Below are positions 27,751-38,775 of a stretch of DNA of 64,000 bases, in pieces. The stretch comes from Gibbsiella quercinecans (GTDB lineage: Bacteria > Pseudomonadota > Gammaproteobacteria > Enterobacterales > Enterobacteriaceae): the NCBI RefSeq assembly GCF_002291425.1, contig NZ_CP014136.1, positions 1,240,001 through 1,304,000 on the forward strand. Direction: 5' to 3'. The translations under genes were made by a program, and so were the position numbers. The notes beneath the pieces are model-generated. The model had not been told where the DNA came from, did not search any database, and was given only the letters and a program-made list of their open reading frames with translations. Each line of letters starts with the position of its first letter. Position 1 is the stretch's first letter.

Positions 27751-27843
27751 GCCGGTGCGACGATACATGCCGCAGAACAGCCATCACTTTAGCTTCGCCA
27801 GACGAGTTTTAGTCACCCCACCAGCCCACAACGCCGGGCTGCT
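27751..27843. other. Spacer between the repeat array and its inverted copy
   Basis: Unique sequence of about 90 bp with no gene, ribosome site or clear hairpin. I see nothing else in it. Confidence 0.4.
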
Positions 27844-27876
27844 CCCTCTCCCTCCGGGAGAGGGTTGGGGTGAGGG
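27844..27876. repeat. Inverted single copy of the array palindrome
   Basis: CCCTCTCCC-TCC-GGGAGAGGG followed by TTGGGGTGAGGG, the reverse orientation of the array unit. It abuts the ybeL stop codon (27878), so it can form the 3' hairpin of the ybeL message. Confidence 0.8.
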
Positions 27877-27877
27877 C

Positions 27878-28360
27878 TCAAGGCTCAAACGGCCGCCTCT
27901 GGAACTGGTCATGCCCGCATTTTGGGCAGAGCGGCAACACCTCCGGCGTGTAAAAAGCCAGATGATAATGGCATTTCTCACACACCAGATTGCCCAGCCC
28001 GACCACCTCGCCGCTGTGATAAACCCCGTGGTGGCTCACGTCTTTGAACACTTCCCGCCACTCAAGCTGGGTTTTATCGGTGATATCCGCCAACTCCTGC
28101 CACAGGCTCTCTTTAATCACCCGCATAAAAACGCTGTCGGTAAAATCTTCCTGGTTCTCGCCATAGCTTCTGGCGAACTCTTCCAGATCGCGCCGGACGG
28201 CCTGGGTAAGCTGTGCGATCTCGGTACGTGTCATATCCCCGGCGGCGTTCAGCCGCTGTTCGGCGCTGGCGACCAATGCATCGATATCACGTTCCCCCGC
28301 CTTCAAACGTTCTGTGAGTGATGACAGCAATTCCCGGTAATGCTCAGTTACCTTGTTCAT
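27878..28360 (-). CDS. ybeL: YbeL-family zinc-ribbon protein (DUF1451)
   Basis: 160 residues. The N-terminal two thirds are charged and helical (probable coiled coil, for example LLSSLTERLKAGERDIDALV). The C-terminal zinc ribbon is CEKCHYHL...LPLCPKCGHDQF with two CxxC pairs (about residues 126-129 and 144-147). Function unknown in all species I know; conserved between rihA and leuS in enterics. GGAGAG lies about 6 bp upstream of the start. Cytoplasmic. Confidence 0.93.
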   Translation of the reverse strand: MNKVTEHYRELLSSLTERLKAGERDIDALVASAEQRLNAAGDMTRTEIAQLTQAVRRDLEEFARSYGENQEDFTDSVFMRVIKESLWQELADITDKTQLEWREVFKDVSHHGVYHSGEVVGLGNLVCEKCHYHLAFYTPEVLPLCPKCGHDQFQRRPFEP

Positions 28361-28678
28361 AGTCTCTCCTCGTGAAGCGATGCGACAGGATGTCTTCCTA
28401 CGTTACCCCCTACCATTTTAGCCGTAAATTACTGATGTCACTCGCTTGCGGCGCAATTGTACAAATGTGAACCCGATCGTAGCGGGGATTTTTAAATCCG
28501 GCGGCTCGGAAACGCTTAGTGTTGTTGCCAAGAGCCCTTATCAGCTATGCTATGCGGATCTATCTATAAACCAAAAGCTACGGATTTATACCCGATGGGC
28601 TTCAAGGCGCGGCCAGTCAGGCTGCGTGCGCGAAGGCAGAAGGTATAGTGTTTTACACCTATAGGACCACCAGCCGCC
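28361..28678. promoter_or_regulatory. Divergent ybeL/leuS promoter region
   Basis: 318 bp with no gene. For leuS, TTGTTG (28523-28528) and TATGCT (28547-28552) are 18 bp apart and give a leader of about 120 nt. Just before the leuS start is a short self-complementary stretch TATAG...CTATA (about 28645-28664). The ybeL side has no clear promoter. Confidence 0.55.
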
Positions 28679-31261
28679 ATGCAAGAGCAATACCGTCCAG
28701 AAGACATAGAGCCGAACGTACAGCTTCACTGGCAAGAGAAGCAAACATTCAAAGTTACCGAAGATTCCAGCAAGGAAAAGTATTACTGCCTGTCGATGCT
28801 GCCGTACCCATCCGGGCGTCTGCACATGGGGCACGTGCGTAACTACACTATCGGTGACGTCATCTCGCGCTACCAGCGTATGCTGGGTAAAAACGTGCTG
28901 CAGCCGATTGGCTGGGATGCATTCGGTCTACCGGCGGAAGGTGCTGCGGTAAAACACAATACGGCGCCGGCGCCGTGGACTTACGACAACATCGAATACA
29001 TGAAGAACCAGCTGAAACTGCTGGGCTTCGGCTATGACTGGGATCGCGAGATCGCCACCTGCAAACCCGACTATTACCGCTGGGAACAGTGGTTCTTCAC
29101 CAAGCTGTATGAAAAAGGCCTGGTTTACAAGAAAACCTCTGCGGTGAACTGGTGCCCGCACGATCTGACCGTGCTGGCCAACGAACAGGTTATCGACGGC
29201 TGCTGCTGGCGCTGTGACACCAAGGTCGAGCGCAAAGAAATCCCACAGTGGTTCATCAAAATCACCGCTTACGCCGATCAACTGCTCAACGATCTGGACA
29301 CGCTTGAAAGCTGGCCGGAGCAGGTGAAAACCATGCAGCGCAACTGGATTGGCCGCTCCGAAGGGGTTGAAATCACCTTTGATGTCGCCAGCAGCGATGA
29401 GAAAGTAACGGTTTACACCACCCGCCCGGATACCTTTATGGGCGCCACCTACGTGGCCGTTGCCGCCGGCCACCCGCTGGCGCAGCAGGGTGCGGCAAAC
29501 AACCCGGAACTGGCCGCCTTCATCGAAGAGTGCCGCAATACCAAGGTTGCCGAAGCTGAAATGGCCACCATGGAGAAAAAAGGCATGGCCACCGGCCTGT
29601 ATGCCATCCATCCGCTGAACGGTGAAAAGCTGCCGATCTGGGTAGCCAACTTCGTGCTGATGGAATACGGCACCGGCGCGGTCATGGCGGTTCCTGCCCA
29701 TGACCAGCGCGACTGGGAGTTCGCCAGCAAATATGGCCTGACCATCAAACCCGTGATCCGTAATCTGGACGGCAGCGCGCCGGACGTCAGCCAGGCGGCG
29801 ATGACCGATAAAGGCACGCTGTTCAACTCCGGCGAGTTCGATGGGCTGGATCACGAAGCCGGCTTTAACGCCATCGCCGATAAACTGGTGGCGCAGGGCG
29901 TGGGCCAACGCAAGGTTAACTACCGCCTGCGTGACTGGGGCGTTTCCCGCCAGCGTTACTGGGGCGCGCCGATCCCGATGGTCACGCTGGAAGACGGTAC
30001 CGTAATACCGACGCCGGAAGATCAACTGCCGGTGATCCTGCCTGAAGACGTGGTGATGGACGGCATCACCAGCCCGATCAAAGCCGATCCAGAATGGGCG
30101 AAAACCACCGTCAACGGGCAGCCTGCGCTGCGTGAAACCGATACCTTCGACACCTTTATGGAGTCCTCCTGGTACTATGCGCGTTACACCTGCCCACAGT
30201 ACGACAAAGGTATGCTCGATCCGGCCGCGGCCAACTACTGGCTGCCGGTGGATCAGTACGTGGGCGGTATCGAACACGCGATCATGCACCTGATGTATTT
30301 CCGTTTCTTCCACAAGCTGATGCGCGACGCCGGCCTGGTGGATTCCGACGAGCCGGCCAAACGCCTGTTGTGTCAGGGGATGGTGCTGGCGGATGCCTTC
30401 TACTACACCGGCAACAGCGGCGAACGCATTTGGGTTTCCCCGGTTGATGTGACCGTCGAGCGCGATGACAAAGGCCGTATCGTCAAAGCGACCGATAAGC
30501 AGGGCCGTGAAGTGGTCTATGCCGGCATGAGCAAAATGTCGAAGTCGAAAAATAACGGCATCGACCCACAAGAGATGGTAGAAAAATACGGTGCGGACAC
30601 CGTGCGCCTGTTCATGATGTTCGCCTCACCGGCGGAAATGACCCTTGAATGGCAGGAATCCGGCGTCGAAGGGGCAAACCGCTTCCTGAAACGCGTCTGG
30701 AAACTGGCTTACGATCACACCGGTAACGGTGCCGTTCAGGCATTGGACGTTGCCGCGCTGGATGAAGATCAGAAAGCGCTGCGCCGCGATCTGCACAAAA
30801 CCATCGCCAAAGTGACCGACGATATCGGCCGCCGCCAGACCTTCAACACCGCTATCGCAGCGATTATGGAGCTGATGAACAAGCTGGGCCGTGCGCCGCT
30901 GGAAAGCGCACAGGATCGCGCCCTGATGCAAGAAGCGCTGCTGGCCGTGGTGCGCATGCTGTATCCGTTCACGCCACACTTCAGCTTCAACCTGTGGCAG
31001 GCGCTGGGCGGCGAAGGCGATATCGACACCGCGCCGTGGCCTGTGGCTGATGAAGCCGCGATGGTTGAAGACTCCAAACTGGTGGTGGTACAGGTTAACG
31101 GTAAAGTCCGCGCCAGAATCACCGTGCCGGCCGATGCAACCGAACAGCAGGTACGCGAACGCGCTGCAGAGGAACATCTGGTGGCGAAATATCTGGAAGG
31201 GGTTGCCGTGCGTAAGGTGATCTATATTCCAGGCAAACTGCTTAACCTGGTTGTGGGTTAA
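28679..31261 (+). CDS. leuS: Leucyl-tRNA synthetase
   Basis: 860 residues, class I synthetase, the enteric length. HIGH motif [14 protein letters not shown] (near residue 42), zinc-type insertion near residues 155-180 ([17 protein letters not shown]), CP1 editing domain about residues 220-415 ([31 protein letters not shown]), KMSKS motif [10 protein letters not shown] (near residue 619), anticodon-binding and C-terminal domains thereafter. No frameshift. The long open frame on the opposite strand (28928-30571) is a shadow. The lptE start is 13 bp beyond its stop. Confidence 0.98.
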   Translation: MQEQYRPEDIEPNVQLHWQEKQTFKVTEDSSKEKYYCLSMLPYPSGRLHMGHVRNYTIGDVISRYQRMLGKNVLQPIGWDAFGLPAEGAAVKHNTAPAPWTYDNIEYMKNQLKLLGFGYDWDREIATCKPDYYRWEQWFFTKLYEKGLVYKKTSAVNWCPHDLTVLANEQVIDGCCWRCDTKVERKEIPQWFIKITAYADQLLNDLDTLESWPEQVKTMQRNWIGRSEGVEITFDVASSDEKVTVYTTRPDTFMGATYVAVAAGHPLAQQGAANNPELAAFIEECRNTKVAEAEMATMEKKGMATGLYAIHPLNGEKLPIWVANFVLMEYGTGAVMAVPAHDQRDWEFASKYGLTIKPVIRNLDGSAPDVSQAAMTDKGTLFNSGEFDGLDHEAGFNAIADKLVAQGVGQRKVNYRLRDWGVSRQRYWGAPIPMVTLEDGTVIPTPEDQLPVILPEDVVMDGITSPIKADPEWAKTTVNGQPALRETDTFDTFMESSWYYARYTCPQYDKGMLDPAAANYWLPVDQYVGGIEHAIMHLMYFRFFHKLMRDAGLVDSDEPAKRLLCQGMVLADAFYYTGNSGERIWVSPVDVTVERDDKGRIVKATDKQGREVVYAGMSKMSKSKNNGIDPQEMVEKYGADTVRLFMMFASPAEMTLEWQESGVEGANRFLKRVWKLAYDHTGNGAVQALDVAALDEDQKALRRDLHKTIAKVTDDIGRRQTFNTAIAAIMELMNKLGRAPLESAQDRALMQEALLAVVRMLYPFTPHFSFNLWQALGGEGDIDTAPWPVADEAAMVEDSKLVVVQVNGKVRARITVPADATEQQVRERAAEEHLVAKYLEGVAVRKVIYIPGKLLNLVVG

Positions 31262-31274
31262 ACAAGGAGGCGTT

Positions 31275-31829
31275 GTGCGACATCGTATTATCACGTTGTT
31301 GCTGGGGTTGGCGGTGCTGGTCACCGCCGGCTGTGGTTTCCACCTGCGCGGCACCACGCAGATCCCGGCTGAAATGAAAACCATGCTGCTGGACAGCTAC
31401 GATCCTTACGGGCCGCTAACCCGCGCCGTGCGTGAGCAACTGCGCCTGAACGATGTAACCATTGTCAAAGACGCGATGCGCAAGGATATTCCTTCCCTGC
31501 GCATCACGGGCTCCACCGTGGGCCAGGATACGGTTTCCATCTTCCAGGATGGGAAAACCGCGGAATACCAGTTGGTGATGAATGTCCACGCTCAGGTGTT
31601 GATCCCTGGCCACGATGTTTATCCGCTCAGCGTTAGCGTGTTCCGCTCTTTCTTCGATAACCCGCTGACCGCGCTGGCGAAAGATTCCGAGCAGGAAATC
31701 ATCCTGCAGGAAATGCGTGAGCAGGCCGCTCAGCAGCTGGTGCGTAAACTGTTGTCGGTGCATGCCGCCGAGGAAGACGCTCAGCATAAGGCCGCCGCTA
31801 ACAAAGCGGAAAGCCGCGTAGCCCAATGA
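31275..31829 (+). CDS. lptE: LPS assembly outer-membrane lipoprotein LptE (GTG start)
   Basis: 184 residues. The start is GTG at 31275, preceded by AAGGAGG; the protein begins [20 protein letters not shown] with the lipobox TAGC and Cys20 as lipidation site. In the family LptE plugs the LptD barrel in LPS export to the outer surface. Conserved core [12 protein letters not shown] and [26 protein letters not shown]. The C-terminal tail ([15 protein letters not shown]) is low-complexity and shorter than in E. coli. It overlaps holA by 4 bp. Confidence 0.95.
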   Translation: MRHRIITLLLGLAVLVTAGCGFHLRGTTQIPAEMKTMLLDSYDPYGPLTRAVREQLRLNDVTIVKDAMRKDIPSLRITGSTVGQDTVSIFQDGKTAEYQLVMNVHAQVLIPGHDVYPLSVSVFRSFFDNPLTALAKDSEQEIILQEMREQAAQQLVRKLLSVHAAEEDAQHKAAANKAESRVAQ

Positions 31830-32857
31830 CCCGCCTCTATCCAGAACAACTTGCCGCGCAACTCCGTGAGGGGTTGCGCGCTTGTTATGTGTTAAGCGGA
31901 AATGAACCGCTGCTGCTGCAGGAAAGCCAGGATGTAATCCGCCAGGCGGCGCAGCAGCAACAGTTCAGCGAGCATTACAGCATCACGCTCGATCCCCACA
32001 CCGACTGGGGCGCTATTTTTAACCTGTGCCAGTCAATGAGCCTGTTCGCCAGCCGCCAGACGCTGCTGCTGATCTTCCCGGATAGCGGCCCAACGGCGCC
32101 GATCGGCGAACAACTGGTCAAACTGGCCGGGCTACTGCACGATGACATTCTGCTGATCCTGCGTGGCCCGCGCCTGACCAAGGCGCAGGAGAACAGCGCC
32201 TGGTTCAAGGCGCTGGCGCCCAAGGGCGCATACGTGGTCTGCCAAACGCCGGAGCAGGCGCAGTTGCCACGCTGGGTCGCCGCGCGCGCCAAAGCCATGG
32301 GGCTGGCGCTCGACGATGCCGCCAATCAACTGCTGTGCTATTGCTATGAAGGCAACCTGCTGGCGCTGGCGCAGGCGCTGGAACGCCTGGCACTGCTGTA
32401 CCCAGACGGCAAACTGCCGCTGCCCCGCGTTGAGCAGGCGGTGAACGACGCCGCCCACTTCACCCCCTATCACTGGCTGGATGCCCTGCTGGCGGGGAAA
32501 AGCAAACGCGCCTGGCATATCCTGCGCCAGTTGCAGCAGGAAGACGCCGAACCGGCGATCCTGCTGCGCACCCTGCAGCGTGAATTACTGCTGTTATTGA
32601 CGCTGCAGCGGCGCATGGCGACCACGCCGTTGCGCACGCTGTTCGATCAGCACAAAGTGTGGCAGAACCGCCGCAACCTGATCACCCAGGCGCTGCAGCG
32701 CCTGTCCGGGGCCCAGTTGCAACAGGCCGTGCACCTGCTGGCGCAGGTAGAACTGACCCTAAAGCAGGACTATGGTCAGACCGTCTGGCCGGAATTGGAA
32801 ACCCTGTCGATGCTGCTGTGCGGCAAACCTTTGGCCACGAGTCTTTCTGATGTCTGA
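31826..32857 (+). CDS. holA: DNA polymerase III delta subunit HolA
   Basis: 343 residues, clamp-loader delta subunit that opens the beta clamp. N-terminal segment [34 protein letters not shown] is typical, with the beta-binding element around [14 protein letters not shown] (near residue 70). Domain III C-terminal helices follow. ATGA overlap with lptE; overlaps nadD by 8 bp. Cytoplasmic. Confidence 0.96.
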   Translation: MTRLYPEQLAAQLREGLRACYVLSGNEPLLLQESQDVIRQAAQQQQFSEHYSITLDPHTDWGAIFNLCQSMSLFASRQTLLLIFPDSGPTAPIGEQLVKLAGLLHDDILLILRGPRLTKAQENSAWFKALAPKGAYVVCQTPEQAQLPRWVAARAKAMGLALDDAANQLLCYCYEGNLLALAQALERLALLYPDGKLPLPRVEQAVNDAAHFTPYHWLDALLAGKSKRAWHILRQLQQEDAEPAILLRTLQRELLLLLTLQRRMATTPLRTLFDQHKVWQNRRNLITQALQRLSGAQLQQAVHLLAQVELTLKQDYGQTVWPELETLSMLLCGKPLATSLSDV

Positions 32858-33512
32858 TAACGCAGAACCTATCACCACGCTGCACGCCCTATTCGGCGGC
32901 ACGTTTGATCCGATCCACTACGGCCACCTGCGCCCGGTTGAAGCGCTGGCGGAAGAAGTCGGGCTGAAACAGGTTACGCTATTGCCAAACCATGTGCCGC
33001 CGCACCGGCCGCAGCCGGAAGCCAATGCCCGGCAGCGTTTGAAAATGGTCGAACTGGCGATCGCCGATAACCCGCTGTTCACCGTTGACGATCGCGAACT
33101 GCACCGCACCACCCCTTCCTATACCATCGAAACGCTGGAAGCGATCCGTAAAGAACGCGGCGCGGCCCAACCGCTGGCGTTTATTATCGGCCAGGACTCA
33201 TTGCTGACATTGCACAAGTGGCACCGCTGGCAGGATCTGTTAACCTACTGTCATCTGCTGGTGCTGGCGCGCCCGGGCTACCGCGACCACATGGATACGC
33301 CGGCGCTGCAACAGTGGCTGGAACAACACCAGGTGACGGACAGCGCCTTATTGCGCCAACGGCCGCAGGGCGCCATCTATCTGGCGGACACACCATTGCT
33401 GGATATTTCCGCCACCGAGATCCGCGATCGGCGGCACCAGGGCATCAGTTGTGACGATCTGCTGCCCCGCTCGGTGCAACGCTATATCGAGTTGCAGGGT
33501 TTATATCGTTAG
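32850..33512 (+). CDS. nadD: Nicotinate-mononucleotide adenylyltransferase NadD
   Basis: 220 residues. Makes deamido-NAD from NaMN and ATP. The start at 32850 (inside the end of holA) is chosen over the longer frame at 32772 because the conserved nucleotide-binding motif [16 protein letters not shown] then begins near residue 12. The second motif is [14 protein letters not shown], the ISTxxxR type, near residue 182. Unlike E. coli there is no cobC/phpB gene between nadD and rsfS. Confidence 0.95.
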   Translation: MSDNAEPITTLHALFGGTFDPIHYGHLRPVEALAEEVGLKQVTLLPNHVPPHRPQPEANARQRLKMVELAIADNPLFTVDDRELHRTTPSYTIETLEAIRKERGAAQPLAFIIGQDSLLTLHKWHRWQDLLTYCHLLVLARPGYRDHMDTPALQQWLEQHQVTDSALLRQRPQGAIYLADTPLLDISATEIRDRRHQGISCDDLLPRSVQRYIELQGLYR

Positions 33513-34004
<492 letters not shown>

Positions 34005-34007
34005 ACG

Positions 34008-34478
34008 GTGAAATTGCAACTGGTCGCCGTCGGCACCAAAATGCCGGACTGGGTGCACACCGGCTTTATGGATTACCTGCACCGCTTTCCCAAAGATATG
34101 CCGTTTGAGCTGACCGAGATCCCGGCGGGCAAACGCGGCAAAAATGCCGATATCAAACGCATACTGGAAAAGGAAGGCGAGCAAATGTTGGCCGCCGTCG
34201 GCAAGGGCAACCGCATCGTCACGCTGGATATCCCCGGCACCCCGTGGGAAACGCCGCAGTTGGCGCAGCAGCTTGAGCGTTGGAAGCAGGATGGCCGCAA
34301 TGTCAGCCTGTTGATCGGCGGCCCGGAAGGGTTGGCGCCTGCCTGCAAGGCCGCGGCAGAGCAAAGCTGGTCGCTGTCGCCGCTGACGCTGCCCCACCCG
34401 TTAGTGCGCGTACTGGTTGCCGAAAGCCTGTACCGCGCCTGGAGCATAACAACAAATCATCCTTATCATCGGGAATAA
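34008..34478 (+). CDS. rlmH: 23S rRNA (pseudouridine1915-N3)-methyltransferase RlmH (GTG start)
   Basis: 156 residues, small SPOUT methyltransferase acting on helix 69 of 23S rRNA in assembled 70S ribosomes. Start is GTG at 34008 ([16 protein letters not shown] as in E. coli). SAM-binding knot: [19 protein letters not shown] near residue 102 and the C-terminus [20 protein letters not shown]. Tail ends NHPYHRE. Followed by mrdA after 37 bp. Confidence 0.96.
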   Translation: MKLQLVAVGTKMPDWVHTGFMDYLHRFPKDMPFELTEIPAGKRGKNADIKRILEKEGEQMLAAVGKGNRIVTLDIPGTPWETPQLAQQLERWKQDGRNVSLLIGGPEGLAPACKAAAEQSWSLSPLTLPHPLVRVLVAESLYRAWSITTNHPYHRE

Positions 34479-34515
34479 CCGGTGATGACAGTGACAGAGT
34501 GAATAAAGCAGCGGG

Positions 34516-36411
34516 ATGAAAATAGAACGCAACCCTTTTCGCGACTATACGGCTGAATCAGCCCTGTTTGTACGCCGCGCCCTGGTGGCGTTCTTTGTCA
34601 TTCTGGTGCTGACAGGCACTCTGATCGCCAATCTGTACAACCTGCAGATCCTGCGCTTTGAAGATTACCGTACCCGTTCCAACGAGAACCGCATCAAGCT
34701 GGTGCCGATCGCGCCCAGCCGCGGCATTATTTACGATCGCAACGGCACCCCGCTGGCACTTAACCGCACCATCTATCAGCTAGAACTGATGCCGGAAAAG
34801 GTCGACGATCTGAAAGCCACCTTGCAGGCGCTGCGGCCCATTGTCGATCTTACCGATGAAGACATCGCCAACTTTGAAAAAGAGCGCAAACGCTCGCGCC
34901 GCTTTGTTTCCATCCCGGTAAAAACGGCGCTCACCGAAGTGCAGGTCGCGCGCTTTGCCGTCAACCAGTTCCGCTTCCCCGGCGTTGAGGTGAAGGGCTA
35001 CCAGCGCCGCTATTACCCTTACGGCTCGGCGCTCACCCACGTCATCGGCTACGTATCGAAAATTAACGATCGCGACGTGGAACGGCTGGATAAAGACGGC
35101 AAGCTGGCCAATTACGCCGCCACGCATGACATCGGCAAACTGGGCATTGAACGCTATTACGAAGACGTGTTGCATGGTAAAACCGGCTATGAAGAAGTCG
35201 AGGTGAATAACCGCGGCCGGGTCATCCGCCAGTTGCATGAACAGCCGCCTTCCGCCGGGCAGGATATTTACCTGACGCTGGATCTCAACCTGCAGCGTTA
35301 TATTGAACAGCTGCTGGTGAACAGCCGCGCGGCAGTGGTGGTGAGCGATCCACGCACCGGCGGTATTCTGGCGCTGGTCTCCACGCCAAGCTACGATCCC
35401 AACCTGTTTGTGGACGGCATATCGAGCAAGGAATACCAGGGGTTGCTGAACGATCCAAACCGCCCGCTGATCAACCGCGCCACGCAGGGGGTCTATCCGC
35501 CGGCTTCCACGGTGAAACCCTATATCTCCGTCTCGGCGCTCAGCGCCGGGGTGATCACCAAAAATACCGTGGTGTTCGATCCCGGCTGGTGGCAGTTGCC
35601 CGGCTCTGAAAAACGCTTCCGCGACTGGAAAAAATGGGGCCACGGCCGCCTTAACGTGACCAAAGCGCTGGAAGAGTCCGCCGATACCTTCTTCTACCAG
35701 GTTGCCTACGACATGGGCATCGATCGTCTGTCCGAGTGGCTGACCAAATTCGGCTACGGGCAATACACCGGCATCGATCTGTCCGAAGAGCGCTCCGGGC
35801 TGATGCCGACGCGTGAATGGAAGTTTAAGCGCTTCAAGAAACCGTGGTATCAGGGGGACACCATCCCGGTGGGCATCGGCCAGGGCTACTGGACCGCCAC
35901 CCCGATCCAAATGTCCAAAGCGCTGAATACGCTGATTAACGACGGCAGTGTCAAGGTGCCGCACTTGCTGCAGGCCACCCGGGTCAACGGCGAACAGGTG
36001 CCCTATGCCCAGGAACAGCATACGCAGATTGGCGACATTCACTCCGGCTTCTGGGAAATCGCCAAAGACGGTATGTACGGCGTGGCCAACCGGCCTAACG
36101 GCACGGCGCGCAAGTATTTTGAAGGCACACCGTACAAAGCCGCGGCAAAATCGGGTACCGCACAGGTATTCGGCTATGAAACCTATAACGCACATAAGCT
36201 GGCGGAGCACCTGCGCGATCACAAGCTGATGACCGCCTTTGCACCTTACGATAACCCGACAGTATCAGTCGCCATTATTCTGGAAAACGGCGGTTCTGGC
36301 CCGGCGGTGGGTACCATCACCCGCCAGATCCTCGACCACATCCTGCTGGGCGATAACAATACGCAACTACCGGTCGCGGCGCCTGTCCCGCCCGGTACAG
36401 AAGGTGACTAA
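34516..36411 (+). CDS. mrdA: Penicillin-binding protein 2 (MrdA)
   Basis: Peptidoglycan transpeptidase of the elongasome, 631 residues. One N-terminal membrane helix (about 20-42), pedestal/dimerisation domain to about residue 230, then the transpeptidase domain with SxxK at STVK (Ser331), the SAD segment (EESADTFFYQ) near residue 390 and KSGTAQ near residue 545. Forms the core synthase with RodA, encoded next. A 480-residue open frame on the opposite strand is a shadow of high-GC codon usage. Confidence 0.98.
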   Translation: MKIERNPFRDYTAESALFVRRALVAFFVILVLTGTLIANLYNLQILRFEDYRTRSNENRIKLVPIAPSRGIIYDRNGTPLALNRTIYQLELMPEKVDDLKATLQALRPIVDLTDEDIANFEKERKRSRRFVSIPVKTALTEVQVARFAVNQFRFPGVEVKGYQRRYYPYGSALTHVIGYVSKINDRDVERLDKDGKLANYAATHDIGKLGIERYYEDVLHGKTGYEEVEVNNRGRVIRQLHEQPPSAGQDIYLTLDLNLQRYIEQLLVNSRAAVVVSDPRTGGILALVSTPSYDPNLFVDGISSKEYQGLLNDPNRPLINRATQGVYPPASTVKPYISVSALSAGVITKNTVVFDPGWWQLPGSEKRFRDWKKWGHGRLNVTKALEESADTFFYQVAYDMGIDRLSEWLTKFGYGQYTGIDLSEERSGLMPTREWKFKRFKKPWYQGDTIPVGIGQGYWTATPIQMSKALNTLINDGSVKVPHLLQATRVNGEQVPYAQEQHTQIGDIHSGFWEIAKDGMYGVANRPNGTARKYFEGTPYKAAAKSGTAQVFGYETYNAHKLAEHLRDHKLMTAFAPYDNPTVSVAIILENGGSGPAVGTITRQILDHILLGDNNTQLPVAAPVPPGTEGD

Positions 36412-36417
36412 CGGATC

Positions 36418-37530
36418 ATGACTGACAGTCAACAAAAAGGCACGATCTGGACCAAAATCCATATCGACCCCACGTTTCTCCTGTTCATCCTGGCGCTGCT
36501 GGTATACAGCGCCTTTGTGATGTGGAGCGCCAGCGGCCAGGATATCGGCATGATGGAGCGAAAAATCGGCCAGATCCTGATGGGGCTGATTGTGATGGCG
36601 GTCATGGCGCAGATCCCGCCCAGGGTATATGAAAGCTGGGCGCCCTATTTGTATATCTTTTGCGTTTTCCTGCTGATTCTGGTCGATGCCTTCGGCCAGA
36701 TCAGTAAGGGCGCGCAGCGCTGGCTGGATCTGGGCTTCGTGCGCTTTCAGCCTTCGGAAATTGCCAAAATCGCCGTGCCGCTTATGGTCGCGCGCTTTAT
36801 GAACCGTGACGTTTGCCCGCCGTCGCTGAAAAACACCGGTATTGCGCTGGTGCTGATTTTCCTGCCCACCCTGTTGGTGGCCGCCCAGCCCGATCTCGGC
36901 ACCGCGATCCTGATCGCCGCCTCCGGCCTGTTCGTGCTGTTCCTCTCCGGCATGAGTTGGAAACTGATCGCCGTTGCCGCCCTGCTGGTGGCCGCGTTTG
37001 TCCCGGTGCTGTGGTTTTTCCTGATGCATGATTATCAGCGCGCGCGCGTGATGATGCTGCTCGATCCGGAAAGCGATCCGCTCGGCGCCGGCTACCACAT
37101 TATCCAGTCGAAAATCGCCATCGGCTCCGGCGGCCTGTCGGGCAAAGGCTGGCTGCACGGCACCCAATCCCAATTAGAATTTTTGCCTGAACGCCATACC
37201 GACTTTATCTTCGCCGTGCTGGCGGAAGAGCTCGGCCTGATTGGCGTTCTGGTACTGCTGGCGCTGTACCTGCTGGTTATCCTGCGCGGCCTGATCATTG
37301 CGGCCAAGGCGCAGACAACCTTCGGCCGCGTGATGGTGGGCGGCCTGATGCTGATTCTCTTCGTCTATGTGTTTGTTAACATTGGTATGGTCAGTGGCAT
37401 TTTACCGGTAGTTGGCGTACCTTTGCCTCTGGTGAGCTACGGCGGTTCGGCGCTGATTGTGCTGATGGCTGGGTTCGGCATCGTGATGTCGATCCACACG
37501 CATCGGAAAATGCTGTCTAAAAGTTTATAA
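36418..37530 (+). CDS. mrdB: Rod shape-determining glycosyltransferase RodA (MrdB)
   Basis: 370 residues, SEDS-family peptidoglycan polymerase with about ten membrane helices. Signature stretches: [20 protein letters not shown] near residue 99, [11 protein letters not shown] near residue 158, [16 protein letters not shown] near residue 250 and the C-terminal [15 protein letters not shown] near residue 330. Partner of PBP2 in lateral wall synthesis. 6 bp after mrdA. Confidence 0.98.
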   Translation: MTDSQQKGTIWTKIHIDPTFLLFILALLVYSAFVMWSASGQDIGMMERKIGQILMGLIVMAVMAQIPPRVYESWAPYLYIFCVFLLILVDAFGQISKGAQRWLDLGFVRFQPSEIAKIAVPLMVARFMNRDVCPPSLKNTGIALVLIFLPTLLVAAQPDLGTAILIAASGLFVLFLSGMSWKLIAVAALLVAAFVPVLWFFLMHDYQRARVMMLLDPESDPLGAGYHIIQSKIAIGSGGLSGKGWLHGTQSQLEFLPERHTDFIFAVLAEELGLIGVLVLLALYLLVILRGLIIAAKAQTTFGRVMVGGLMLILFVYVFVNIGMVSGILPVVGVPLPLVSYGGSALIVLMAGFGIVMSIHTHRKMLSKSL

Positions 37531-37540
37531 GAGGTGTGCA

Positions 37541-38596
37541 ATGCGTAAGGAATGGCTAGGGGTCGTGGTATCGGCAATGCTGCTTGCAGCCTGTACCACC
37601 ACGACCACAGAACAGCAGGCGCCGCCGCAGCCATACAACGGGCCGGTGGTGGAAATCGGCGGCGTGGAGCCTCACTATGAACCCTATAACCCTGGCACGC
37701 TGCAGGATTATAAGGTTAATGGCGACACTTACCGTATCATCAAAGATCCACAAAACTTCAGCCAAAGCGGCCTGGCCTCGTGGTATGGCGAAGAAGCCAA
37801 CGGCAACAGCACCGCCATCGGCGAACAGTTTGATCCCAACGCCTTAACGGCTGCACACCCAACGTTGCCAATCCCAAGCTACGTGCGCGTCACCAACCTG
37901 GCCAACGGCCGCCAACTGGTGGTGCGGGTTAACGATCGCGGGCCTTATACCCCAGGGCGGATTATCGATTTGTCCAAGGCGGCGGCCGAGCGCCTCAACC
38001 TGTCCAATAACACCAAAGTGAAGGTTGATTTCATCAACGTCGCTCCGGATGGCACGCTGAGCGGCCCAGGCACCATCGGCACCGTGGTCGCCAAACAAAG
38101 CTATGCGCTGCCCGCCCGCCCAGACCTGGGCAGCAGCGCCATGGGCACCCCAATGCAACAGGAAACGCCCGTGGCTGACAACACCGCCGTACGCCCGATA
38201 GACAACAGCACCCTGAACGGCGGCAACAGCCGCAGCGGCTTCCTGGGGGCGCCAAGCGCCCTGCCGGCAGGCGTGCTGGAAAGCGCCGAGCCGCAACCGG
38301 CTCCTGTAAGCAGCCCAGCACCGGCAGCCGCGGCCGCACCGGTGGCAGCCCCGGCGGTGAGCAACAGCACCGGCGGCTATGTCGTGCAGGTTGGCGCATT
38401 GAGCAACGCAGAGCGGGCGCAAGCCTGGCAGCAAAAGCTGAGCCAGCAGTTCGGCGTGCCCGGCAAGGTTTCCGCCAGCGGTGCGATGTACCGCGTCCAG
38501 ATGGGGCCATTTAGCAGCCGCCAACAGGCCGAACAACTGCAGCAACGGCTCGCCTCGCAAGCCCAGCAGCAATCATTTATTACCGCCGCACCCTGA
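37541..38596 (+). CDS. rlpA: Septal-ring lytic transglycosylase / rare lipoprotein A
   Basis: 351 residues. Lipoprotein signal MRKEWLGVVVSAMLLAAC with lipidated Cys18. Double-psi beta-barrel RlpA domain about residues 75-165 (GLASWYGEEANGNSTAIGE, RVNDRGPYTPGRIIDLSKAAAERL, with the catalytic Asp of NDRGP). A Pro/Ala-rich linker follows, then a C-terminal SPOR domain (about 275-350) that binds denuded septal glycan. Transglycosylase activity is shown in Pseudomonas; in enterics it is less clear. Downstream of mrdB by 10 bp. Confidence 0.95.
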   Translation: MRKEWLGVVVSAMLLAACTTTTTEQQAPPQPYNGPVVEIGGVEPHYEPYNPGTLQDYKVNGDTYRIIKDPQNFSQSGLASWYGEEANGNSTAIGEQFDPNALTAAHPTLPIPSYVRVTNLANGRQLVVRVNDRGPYTPGRIIDLSKAAAERLNLSNNTKVKVDFINVAPDGTLSGPGTIGTVVAKQSYALPARPDLGSSAMGTPMQQETPVADNTAVRPIDNSTLNGGNSRSGFLGAPSALPAGVLESAEPQPAPVSSPAPAAAAAPVAAPAVSNSTGGYVVQVGALSNAERAQAWQQKLSQQFGVPGKVSASGAMYRVQMGPFSSRQQAEQLQQRLASQAQQQSFITAAP

Positions 38597-38723
38597 ATCA
38601 AGATGCCCGGCAGGCCACCGGCCCAGCAAACCGTTATTTAGCTGAAACATTTTCTTGCAGCTAAAACGGGGAAACCCCAACGCTGCTGCACGAATGCCTG
38701 ATGCCTGCCGGGATCCCATCTGT

Positions 38724-38729
38724 TATAGT
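38724..38729 (+). promoter_or_regulatory. Probable dacA promoter (extended -10)
   Basis: TGTTATAGT at 38721-38729: TATAGT preceded by TGn, an extended -10. The -35 is poor. Start would be about 40 bp upstream of the dacA ATG. Confidence 0.5.
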
Positions 38730-38775
38730 GTGGCTCGTTTTTTCACTTACTTTCACGGATGTCGTAGTCCCGATC

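Noticed and set aside
28361-28678. T-box or other riboswitch before leuS
   Set aside because: No T-box sequence or antiterminator; T-box control of leuS is not expected in enterics.
28928-30571. 547-codon minus-strand ORF opposite leuS
   Set aside because: Fully antisense to a complete, conserved leuS; composition is typical of a high-GC shadow frame.
34780-36222. 480-codon minus-strand ORF opposite mrdA
   Set aside because: Antisense shadow of PBP2 coding sequence, no ribosome site or family features.
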